Shown here piece by piece: positions 30,303-38,487 of a DNA stretch of 38,487 bases. A program made the translations under genes and the position numbers. The DNA is from Chara braunii. Taxonomy: Eukaryota; Streptophyta; Charophyceae; Charales; Characeae. Position 1 is the first letter of the stretch. The number at the start of each line of letters is the position of its first letter. Under the pieces are notes generated by a model, which was not told the origin of the DNA, did not search any database, and saw nothing but the letters and a program-made list of their open reading frames with translations. The stretch is from NCBI GenBank assembly GCA_003427395.1, contig BFEA01000284.1, positions 1,541,773 through 1,580,259 of the forward strand. The letters are read 5' to 3'.

Positions 30303-31088
30303 CGGCTCAAAGTCATACTGTTCAACGACTTCGATCCAGCGTTTCAGCGCATAAGAGAGCACAGGCTGAGTTCTCATCCACTTCAGGGTCTGATGATCAG
30401 TCCTGACGATGAAGAACCTCCCAAGGAGATAGTGCCTCCAATGGGTTAGCGCTTTATAGATTGCGTACAACTCCTTCTCATAGGTCGACTTAGCCAACTT
30501 CAGAGAGGGCATCTTTTTGGACATGTACTCCACTGGCCTCAACTTTGGCCCCTCCTGCTGCGCTAGCACGGCACCAATGCCATATTGGCTGGCATCCGTG
30601 GTTACTATGAACGACTGGTTAGGATCAGGAAGTTTCAAGACCTCATGATGCGTCAACGCATGCTTCAGATGTCTGAAAGCAGCCTCACACCTGTCTGTCC
30701 ACTCCCATGGGGTGTCAAGGCGGGTCAGGTCAGTCAAAGGAGCGGCCACTATGCTATAGTTCTTAACGAAGTTACGGTAGTAGCCGGCCATCCCTAAGAA
30801 AGACCCCATCTCAGTCACAAACTGAGGACGCGGCCAGTCACGAATGCTGGCCACCTTCGCGTCATCGGGCTTCAAACCCTCCGCGGAAATCTCATGACCC
30901 AAGTACAAGATCCGGGTGCGACCAAACTCGCATTTCTCCCCGTTGATCTTGAACTTGTGCTGCCAGAGGAGACTGAGGACTTTGTCTAAGTGCGCAACAT
31001 GCTCCTCGACAGTCATACTAAAGATAAGTATGTCATCGAGGTACACGATGACAAACTTATCCAAGTAGTCATGAAAGATCTGATTCAT
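29916..31088 (-). pseudogene. pol: end of reverse transcriptase and RNase H
   Basis: The frame opens in the second copy of a 59-bp duplication, so YLDDILIFS (RT catalytic motif C) appears again. It continues through the RT thumb (CEFGRTRILYLGHEISAEGL, then FLGMAGYYRNFVKNYS). RNase H follows with VTTDASQYGIGAVLAQQ (first Asp), STYEKELYAI (Glu), RFFIVRTDHQTLKW (Asp) and NKVADALSRRP (last Asp region). All expected RNase H catalytic positions are present. The frame runs through the 314-bp duplication junction into nonsense (TSTSKVSTTK) and stops at 29916. Confidence 0.85.
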
Positions 31089-31148
31089 ATGTCATCGAGG
31101 TACACGATGACAAACTTATCCAAGTAGTCATGAAAGATCTGATTCATA
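31031..31148 (-). repeat. 59-bp tandem duplication at the RT active site
   Basis: Plus-strand copies at 31031-31089 and 31090-31148 look identical. The unit spans [18 protein letters not shown], so the catalytic YLDD is encoded twice. The 59-base period shifts the frame. Confidence 0.95.
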
Positions 31149-31609
31149 GCGTGCTGAAAGATGCCAAGAGCATTGCAAAGGTCGAAAGGCATCACCACAA
31201 ACTCGTACAGACCATACCTGGTCTGAAAAGCGATTTTGTGCTGATCCTCGGGCCGTATTGCAATCTGATGGTACCCGGACTTCAGATCTATCTTACTGAA
31301 GTACCGACACCCTTGCACTCTATCTAGCAAATCGTCGATGCGTGGTAGGGGCTCTCGATTTTTGACAGTGATGGTATTGAGGCCCCTACAATCAATGCAC
31401 ATCCTCAGCGTACCCCCCTTCTTTGGCACAAATAAAACTGGTGATCCGTAAGGGGAGACACTCAGCCGGATCCAACCCTTCTCTATGAGTTCCTTGAGTT
31501 GTCGGCGAAGCTCGTCAAGCTCGCCTGGAGACATCCGATAGATCCTACCCTTCAGGATGCTAGACCCTGGGATAATCTCTATCGCGTGGATGACCTCCCC
31601 CCTCAACAA
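31085..31609 (-). pseudogene. pol: reverse transcriptase
   Basis: Canonical Ty3/gypsy RT blocks are present: [55 protein letters not shown] (motif A with catalytic Asp), [20 protein letters not shown] and FVIVYLDDI (motif C). In MPFGLxNA the Gly is Asp here (MPFDLCNA), a change at a structurally important place. The frame is separated from protease by a slip in a G6 run near 31598 and from the RT thumb by the 59-bp duplication. Confidence 0.9.
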
Positions 31610-32366
31610 CCCCTATTGGCTCTTCAAATAGATCAGGGTACTTAGCAACTACTCCCTCTATCTCCGGAGGCATTTTCAGCGGCTCGCTTGCTGCGGACAC
31701 ATGAACTAGATACATACCCTCCTCCGGATTTTGCTTATAATAGTTATAAAAAGCCGCACACATGCATCCGTAGGACTCAATCAGAATACTAGCCTTAAAC
31801 TTACTTAATTTGGCGGTCCCTCCACCTGGCAAAGTATGTTTGACCACTTTTCGGTCCCAATCAAACTGGAAGAGGTAGTACATACCTAACAAGATATCCA
31901 TAGGGAGATCATCGCTCACTAGGAACGAGACGCGATGTCTCAGTTCCCCTCCCGCGTACGGGAAAAGACACTCAATGTCCTGAAGGTAGTCGTTGACTAC
32001 CATGCGCTGTTTGTTGGCACAGGTCGATTCCACAAGTCGACTCAGGCGCTGCACTTGCCCCTGTAAGCGCAGCCTCTCAACTCACGAGCGACTAATGAAG
32101 TTTCGTGTCGAGCAAGTGTCATCATAGGCCCCGGCCTTGCGGCCGCCAATGACTACCTCGTTGACGAACATCTCACCCTTAGGGGCTTTAGCCAATGCCG
32201 TCCATGAAGCTAGTGGGTCTGATCTAGACCACTCCTCCTCTAGCTCCTCTAAGGACTCAAACACATTCATCGAACAGAGGCTCAATGGGTATGAATGTGT
32301 TTGCGGGACGACGATGGAGTCGGTAGCTTGGGCCATCTCTCGAGATGGTGAGGGTGTGTCCACCAC
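31560..32366 (-). pseudogene. pol: aspartic protease region
   Basis: The active-site strand reads AYDDTCSTRNFISRS, where the family has a DTGAxxxFIS-type motif; Gly is replaced by Cys, so the protease is unlikely to work. An in-frame TGA follows at 32082-32084. The frame continues with LRHRVSFLVSDDLPMDILLG, which contains the conserved D-I-L-L-G block, and then leads towards RT ([14 protein letters not shown]). The enzyme would cleave the Gag-Pol polyprotein. The start overlaps the end of gag in a different frame. Confidence 0.75.
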
Positions 32367-32395
32367 CTCGACCCTAGTAGGAACAACTACTATTC

Positions 32396-34339
32396 CTACT
32401 GGCCCGACGTGATTCCCAGAGCGGTCTCAGAACTACTGGCCACATTGCTACCAATGGGAGCGGAGGATCCCAACGCCTGCCCCATCGTAGGCGGGATCTT
32501 CTCGGTCACCTTCTTATTGTGGCACTTGAATTGGTTATGGCCATATTGGTCACAACGGATACAAGCCTGCCGCGTGTACCGATCTCTCCACACGTCCTCA
32601 CTGAGACTCGCTTTCTCCCATGGAGGAGCATTAGGGTCGACTTGACTCCTAGACCGGGAACCTCCACGGCGTCTACCAGTCGCCTTACCTTGCTGAGCTA
32701 TGACAGTGACTACTCCACCCCCTGAAGCTTCTATGTTGCCAGCCTCTGAACCCACTCCCGCTTGAAAATCGTCATCCAATTCAATGGTAGAACCATCGTT
32801 GTCGACGAACATAATGTGTCCCTTTGCTTTCCAGTTGGGAGGCAGTGACTTTCTCCTACCATCCGTCGTGGGTGTCTTACCATGCCCTATCTTTGCTTCC
32901 AGATCTAGGGCCTTCTTGCTAAACGAGGGAAAGTTTTGCATGTTGATGTTGGCCTCACCTGCCAACTGATTCCTGAGAGGCATAGGAAAGCATCTCAGGT
33001 AGGAGGTGAGTAAAACCTGGGGGTCATAGCGCACCCCAAGGACACAGATCAGACACTCTACTGCGCTTGTGGCCTCCCTTATTGACTTAAACTACCTAGT
33101 ATGCAGAGTCAAGATCGCATCAGTAGCCTTTTGGGCCTCCCGAGGATCATGCCACCTGTCTTCCGCCAACTTGAGGAAGTCATCCAGTTTTTGGGTGACC
33201 GCCCAAGCGCGGAAGTCATGACCGTATCCCTGCAACTGCACTAAACCACTCAACCATCTTGCTGCACTCCCCTCTAAATAGGAGGCAGCCACAAGCACTT
33301 CCTCGTGCGGCAAGGTAAGTTTACACTTAACATAGACTGGCACTGCCCTCAACCATGTGTCGAGGTATTCGCCCCTCTTATCCCCTGTAAAGGGTTTAGG
33401 AGCGGCGATGGCCGTCTTCGGAACCCACTGACTTTGTCCCGGTACCTGCACCATTCCGGGTTGTGGACCTTGTGGTACAGGCTGCTGCACCTGCTGCTGA
33501 GACTCTGTACCCTACGGCTGTGTAGGCTGCGAGACAACAGGCTGCCCACTTACGACAACCTGCGACGGAGGTCGGGAGAACATTGTCTGTACAGGAACTT
33601 GCGCACTAGGACCTGGTGAGAACCCTCCTGCTAACGGCATACCCAAGGAAACGGTTTGTACCGATGCTGGGGAGACATATGAGGATACCCCAGTCACCGG
33701 TGGGACATAAGGAGGAGGATGTACAACGGGCCAGGCACGGGGCCCGGACGGCAATGGCCTTGTCTGCGCTCACCCGACCAGAACGGCCAGACTCTGTTGG
33801 ATGCCGTGAAGGAGGGTCGTATGGTGGTCCTGCATTTCTACTACGCCTAGCAGAACTGTCCGCAACGTCCTCACATCTGCACCCATGTGCGTCATGTCCA
33901 TGCCCTCTAACTCACTGACGTCCGCTTCTCTCCGCTGCATCCTGGCTCTTCTCCTAATCATTCTTCCTTTTTCCGCTTTTATCTCTCCTAAAGCCTTCTG
34001 TAGTTTTGCCTCCTGCAGTGCTGCCTGTTGTATGGCGATCTCATCGGAAGTCAACACTATTGGTTGGCTTGCCATGACGCCAGTGGACTGACTCTGGGTC
34101 TGCGCGACCGTTGACCCCATGGCCCCTGAACTGCTGGCCTGGGAACTCTGCTACGCAGCGGTTGCCATGTGGCTGCTGAAGCAGCGGCTTCACTTGCGAA
34201 TGCCCTGCTGGCCTCTGCTGCCCGAGCTCTTCGCTGTTGCTGCTGCCTCACCCTCGGGTCCTAATGCCACGTGGGCAATCGGGCATCTAGTCGATCGCAA
34301 GATCTGGTCGTCCTCACTAGTGGTATCCCTATCGCTCAT
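32396..34339 (-). pseudogene. gag (capsid and CCHC nucleocapsid)
   Basis: A plausible start is ATG at 34339 (MSDRDTTSEDDQILRS), followed by a frameshift. From 34120 one frame continues to 32396 with in-frame stops TGA at 33770, TAG at 33512 and TAG at 33092. It has a helical charged region (QEAKLQKALGEIKAEKGRMI), a Pro/Gln/Val-rich linker, a capsid-like part (PKPFTGDKRGEYLDTWLRAV, YLEGSAARWLSGL) and RCFPMPLRNQLAGEANI. The nucleocapsid knuckle CIRCDQYGHNQFKC has perfect C-x2-C-x4-H-x4-C spacing. pol lies in a -1 frame relative to gag. The protein packages the RNA. Confidence 0.8.
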
Positions 34340-34404
34340 ATGCTACAGAACTGTACACAATCTGCACTAAGTCACTCTTTGATGCTTACTGCAGCGTAGT
34401 GCAC

Positions 34405-34554
34405 AAACCGATTTATAATATTTAAAATAATTAATCGGTGGCTACGTTACAGTAGATACATTTGGGTCCAACAGGTAAGTTCAGATTCCTACAAACGAAA
34501 CTACTTTGTTCGCAAACGAAACCGATTTATAATATTTAAAATAATTAATCGGTG
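34405..34554. repeat. Duplicated 36-bp AT-rich palindromic element
   Basis: The 36 bases at 34405-34440 recur exactly at 34519-34554 (spacing 114). Each contains ACCGATT...AATCGGT around an A/T-only centre that is itself nearly self-complementary, so each can form a hairpin. Confidence 0.85.
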
Positions 34555-34999
34555 ACTAGTTCGCAAACAAAATGCACAATGAAAAGAAAAGAGTTCTAAC
34601 TATGTTGTCTGTCAGATGTTAATGGTTGTACATCTAACTAATCAAAATAAAAATTGAATCATTTGTTGGGTCTGTTTGCAGAATGGAATCTTGCCCAAAC
34701 TTATCACCTGGAATCTACACCTCCCTCAGTTCTTTATGAATGTCTCTTGTCGGCAGCGTCCGTGAGCGATCCGGACAGTGTGCGTGTCTAAAGGTGTGCA
34801 CACGACCCGCCCCTATGCCCCGAGTCCCGCTGAGCTGGGCAGCCCTGCACCGTATTTATCTTCGCGTGCAGCGAGCCTTACACTGACCAAGTAGCTGATC
34901 CAGAGGCATTTTTATGGACGGCCCCCAAAGTCCTCAGGAATTATTTAACGTCGCAAATAGGACGACGATCACAACCAATGGAAGGTCCCCGCCGGTACT

Positions 35000-35007
35000 T
35001 ATTTATA
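35000..35007 (-). promoter_or_regulatory. TATA-box-like motif inside the leader
   Basis: TATAAATA on the element strand (in CTATAAATAAG) matches the TATA consensus but lies downstream of the LTR and PBS. Function is unproven. Confidence 0.25.
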
Positions 35008-35636
35008 GACGTCCGGTCTCGTCTTTCCCATAGGGCAGGCCTGCCCCTCAGAACCCCTCTATAGCGCAGCAAGCAAACAAAGGACAAAGTGGCAAAGCAT
35101 GCGTGCTCTACTCCCGGTGGGTTGGTATGGTGACCGTGACCAGTGCTTCGTCCAGGGCCCTTCAGATAGCACCGCCCTCTCCTTCTAGATGCTCCACGTG
35201 AAGGTTGACGACTCTCAAGGTTGAGCGCACACGACTCCTCACATGAGAGGACTCTCAAGACAACACACATCCTCACGGTAAGAAGTGTCGAAGACGGTAG
35301 ATAAGGTTAGGTGCAACGTAGCTCAAAATAGCTGCCCCCAACCACAGATATTCTCACCAGATGACCCGATGTTGATTGTGATGACCAATCGCTGCTTCGT
35401 CACAACAAGCATTGCACCACCGTTCCACCTCAGCATCAATCACACATCAGATAGTTCTCATCACACTGCGAACACCCAATATTCACCACTCAATAGCCTT
35501 CCTGGCGATACCCCTCACCTCCTGGGTCGCCTCACTTATCTCCAGCCTCCTCGCTACACACCTCCCACGGCTGCTCGCCCAGCAGACCGAGGGCATGTAC
35601 CGCAAAGGCAGAAGATAAGCGCCGGATGAGCGCACC

Positions 35637-35654
35637 GAGCCACAACTGATACCA
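35637..35654 (-). other. Primer-binding site (initiator tRNA-Met type)
   Basis: On the minus strand TGGTATCAGTTGTGGCTC begins 3 bases after the LTR end. TGGTATCAG matches the complement of the 3' end of plant initiator tRNA-Met, which is the usual primer in plant LTR elements; the following bases diverge. Confidence 0.75.
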
Positions 35655-35657
35655 AAT

Positions 35658-36582
35658 TGCAAGGAAGATGAGCAATAGTGAACTTAAAAAATCAAACAGC
35701 ATCATACACATAAGACCAAATAGTCGTGACCTCGAACCAATAGCAGAATTGCATCACGAGTTTCACCAAATAAGAACACAGCAAAAGCTCATAATTGACA
35801 ATGCTGGAATAGTCTCATCATCATCAACAAAGAACCAATGTCGATATCCTATCTGGCGCTCGACGCCCAGACTACAAATGGCAGATCCTATCTAGCCTAG
35901 ACTACAATGTCGCTGATGACGTCAACAGCTCCCCGAAGTACGAGCAGATCTCGGCCAATGCCGTACGCTCCAAGCACCAGGTATGTCTCCCGTATCACTC
36001 ACAACCTCGTTCCCCAACTCACAGATGCCACATGCACCCAAGGACCACCATGCTCCCCATTCAGCATACAGCAGCGCAGCTCGGCTATGGCTGCCTGCTC
36101 CTTCTAGCTCGCCCGTGAGCGCGTGAGCGCTGGCCAGCATTAGCGCAGCATGCAGCCAGTGCCCGAATGCCGATTGTGTGGGCAGGCCCTTTCCTAAATG
36201 GAAGTGGCCTGCCTGCCTCGCGTGCAGCCTGGCTGCGCTAGGTCCCTGCCCAGAAGATTCCGGTAGGCCCAGGGAGGCTGAGCCTCAGTCCAAAAGAATC
36301 AGGCCCAGGGCCACCGACAGTTACCTGTGCCCAACTGCTCGCAGCCTGAGTTGGGCCTATGCTGCGTATCTCGCCCAGGGCCTGACTTAGATCGTTTGAT
36401 AAAGGAGGCCAGGGCCTGGACGCCTTCAACCAGCTGGCGCTGCGCAACTGCCTGAATTTTCCCCAGTTGCGAAGTATTCCAAAATAGGCCTCTTGTCGTC
36501 TGTCGAGCCTGCCTTCACTTAGGGCGGCCAACCTGTTGCAACTAGGGGCCCGGTAGGGCTTATCGAGGCCTTGTGCCTCACA
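35658..36582 (-). repeat. 5' LTR of the chromovirus (925 bp)
   Basis: On the minus strand it begins TGTGAGGCAC and ends TTCCTTGCA, giving TG...CA ends, and is followed by the PBS. It matches the truncated 3' LTR and the LTR at 37485-38487. On its antisense strand lies a 75-codon open frame (35668-35895) and a conserved CACCAG|GTATGT donor-like site at 35980/35981. Confidence 0.9.
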
Positions 36583-37115
36583 CTATAGAGTCCAAAAAAA
36601 AAAATGACAGAGTGCGGGCGTCGAAGAGAAGTTGAAGGCGTTCACCATCCTGCATATGGCTGATGTGGACCACCTGGAGAAAAAGATGGACCAGCTGGTT
36701 GAGCAACTGTCCACAAGTGGTTAATGGGGGAAACCAAAGTTTTCAGCTCTTGAGTACCGGGTTCAGAACTGAAATTAGGTTTTCGAGGTCAAATTTTATG
36801 TTTTGTTGGAATTTGTTTTTTGCCTGCTTTGTTATAAAAAGCACCACAAATTTTCTGAAAATTTAGGCCTCTCTCAAATCCATTGGCTCTCCCTGCACAG
36901 GGGAGTTCCATCCCCCCCACTGCGCGCTACCTCCCAACCCCCCCCCACCAATCGCCGCCCGCCTTCAGCCGAGCGACTTCCCCCCCCCACTGACCACATG
37001 TGCCTCCCTCCTCCCCGCGCCGCCGTTTTCCACCCCCCCGGTGCGTTACCACATGCTTCCCCTTCCCCCTGCTCAACTTCCCCCCCTCTTCCCCCCCCAT
37101 CATCATCATCATCAC

Positions 37116-37156
<41 letters not shown>

Positions 37157-37484
37157 ATCTACCCGTGCACCCCCCCCCATTCTAACCCTACCTACTACGC
37201 TACCACCCAATCAATCATAGATAGGCTCGCTCCGCACTTGATTTACTTAATTAGTCATTTATTCCTTTTTTTTTTTTTTTTTTTTTTTTTTTCAAAATTT
37301 ATTTGAAATTCTTGTAATTCAGAAATACTTTGGAAGTAATTAATTATTCGACATTTCTTTTTCAAATTTCAAAAATATTTTTAATTAATTCTTTTTCGAA
37401 AATTTCTAGGAAGATTTTCATGCCCGGCCGGGCACCCGGGCGTGACGCCCGGGGGGTTCTGACGCCCGAGGTACCCGGGCGTGC
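36583..37484. other. Spacer between two LTRs, with simple repeats
   Basis: After the LTR come A12 (about 36594-36605) and a coding-like stretch of 40 codons (EEKLKAFTILHMADVDHLEK, possibly coiled coil) ending at 36724. Then follow C-rich sequence, a (CAT)n array, T27 at 37266-37292, AT-rich DNA and a GC-rich block with inverted repeats at 37426-37484 (ACGCCCG/CGGGCGT). No gene is recognised. Confidence 0.45.
37099..37157. repeat. (CAT)n microsatellite
   Basis: This is a CAT/ATC array with one interruption (CACAATCAT). Confidence 0.95.
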
Positions 37485-38487
37485 TGCGAGGCTCAAGGCC
37501 TCGATGAGCCCTACCGGGCCCTGTTTTCAGCAATACCGGCCGCCCTAAGTGAAGGCAGGTCTGACCAAGGACGAGAGGCCTATTTCGGGCTTTCCACGCA
37601 ACTGGGAAATTCAGGCAGTTGCGCAGCGCCAGTTGGTTGAGAGACCCCAGGCCCTGCCTGCCTTTTGCAAATGTACCTGAGGCAGGCCCTGGGCTAGACA
37701 TGGGGCATGGACTGCGCACAGGCCGCTGGCAGTTGGACACGGGTAACCTCCCCAGGCCCTGTGTCTGATTCCCTTGGACAAGGGCTCAGCCACTTGGGGC
37801 CTACCGGAAGCTTCTGGGCAGGGGCCCAGCGCAGCCAGGCAGCACGAAACAGGCAGGCCACTTCCATATAGGAAAGTGCCTGCCCCCACATTCGGCATTC
37901 GGGCACTTGCTACATGCTGCGCAAGCGCTGCTGCGCTATCCGCTCGCAAGCGCCCACGCGCTCACGGGCGAGCAGGGTACACGCAGGCAGCCATAGCCGA
38001 GCTGGCCTGCGAGGTGCTGGATGGGGCGCATGGTGGTCCTTGCGTGCATGTGGCATCTGTGGGAGGGATCTGGCCTGCGAGGTGCTGGATGGGGCGCATG
38101 GTGGTCCTTGCGTGCATGTGGCATCTGTGGGGGGGATCGAGGTTGTGAGTGATGCGTGAGACATACCTGGTGCTTGAGGTGAACGGCATTGGCCGAGATC
38201 TGCTCGTACTTCGGGAATCTGTTGACATCACCAGCGGCATTGTAGATAGGCTAGATAGGATCTGCCATTCGTAGTCTGCACTCAGAGCGCCACATAGGGA
38301 ATCGACATTGGTTCATTGATGATGATGATGAGACTATTCCAACATTGTCACTTGTGAGCTTTTGCTGTGCTCTTATTTGGTGGAACTCGTGTTGCAATTC
38401 TGCTTTTGGTTCGAGGTCACGACTATCTGGTTTCATGTGTATGATGCTGCTTGGTTTCTGGAATTTGCTATCGCTCATTTTCCTTGC
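37485..38487 (+). repeat. Third LTR of the chromovirus family, opposite orientation
   Basis: It begins TGCGAGGCTC in plus orientation, matches the other two LTRs along its length, and reaches TTTCCTTGC at the last base. One more A would complete the LTR end, so the window stops at the boundary. It contains a 68-bp tandem duplication (38003-38070 and 38071-38138). It is either a solo LTR or the 5' LTR of an element that continues beyond the window; a PBS would follow directly. Confidence 0.85.
38003..38138 (+). repeat. 68-bp tandem duplication in the third LTR
   Basis: TGGCCTGCGAGGTGCTGGAT recurs after 68 bases, with the copies nearly identical. Neither of the other two chromovirus LTRs has it. 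Confidence 0.9.

Larger units (their letters stand above)
34340..35636 (-). other. Chromovirus leader between PBS and gag
   Basis: About 1.3 kb without a recognised gene separates the primer site from the gag start. It holds two copies of a 36-bp AT-rich palindrome and a TATAAATA motif on the element strand. Leaders of LTR elements usually carry packaging and dimerisation signals; which parts do so here is unknown. Confidence 0.5.
27663..36582 (-). mobile_element. Chromovirus-type Ty3/gypsy LTR retrotransposon, inactive
   Basis: In minus orientation the order is: 5' LTR (36582-35658), PBS, ~1.3 kb leader, gag (from 34339), protease, reverse transcriptase, RNase H, integrase, chromodomain, PPT and 3' LTR (28343-27663, truncated). 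The RT-RNase H-integrase order defines Ty3/gypsy and the C-terminal chromodomain defines chromoviruses. The two LTRs look about 96% identical over their shared ~665 bp, so the insertion is not recent. All coding regions carry stops or frameshifts, and three tandem duplications (16, 59 and 314 bp) disrupt pol. Confidence 0.9.

Noticed and set aside
1-38487. CRISPR arrays, bacterial operons, ribosome-binding sites
   Set aside because: The window is eukaryotic repeat DNA. No regularly spaced repeat-spacer arrays or bacterial gene organisation were seen.

Overview
This window looks like repeat-dominated nuclear DNA of a green-lineage eukaryote. The evidence is a decayed U6 snRNA copy whose 3' half has the plant-type form, a chromodomain Ty3/gypsy element primed by initiator tRNA-Met, L1-type LINEs with a zf-RVT zinc-binding C-terminus, and very long (TC)n, (AG)n and (CA)n arrays. 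A streptophyte alga such as a charophyte is my best guess, but that is inference. Single Ns and a 15-base N run inside a microsatellite show a draft assembly. I find no intact host gene; nearly everything recognisable is a mobile-element remnant.

Left part (1-6157): DNA-transposon-like subterminal repeats and a GAA array are followed by a Ty3-type LTR split into two pieces (668-796 and about 1797-2455). The split is caused by a ~1 kb minus-strand insert with an A-tail and tRNA-like heads. Next comes a 5'-truncated minus-strand LINE (LINE A, 2461-6157) that ends in an A12 tail.

Middle (9805-19822): a near-complete but broken plus-strand LINE of the same family (LINE B), about 10 kb. It has a pyrimidine-rich 5' region with a 121-bp tandem pair, a large ORF1 with a CCHC knuckle, an extra region with a possible Ulp1-like segment, then APE endonuclease, reverse transcriptase and zf-RVT. 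LINE A and LINE B share tandem hairpins in the 3' UTR. They can be aligned over the second half of ORF2, where each element has TGA at tryptophan positions that the other keeps as TGG.

Right-middle (19830-27660): a candidate MITE, long microsatellites, two tRNA-like SINE heads, a U6 snRNA retropseudogene flanked by a 12-bp target-site duplication, and the relic of a third LINE (LINE C). The remainder is non-coding or unrecognised.

Right end (27663-38487): a minus-strand chromovirus (27663-36582) with 5' LTR, PBS, a long leader, gag, protease, RT, RNase H, integrase, chromodomain, PPT and a truncated 3' LTR. Its pol is disrupted by three tandem duplications (16, 59 and 314 bp), each shifting the frame. 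A further LTR of the same family, in the opposite orientation, starts at 37485 and runs to within about one base of the window end.
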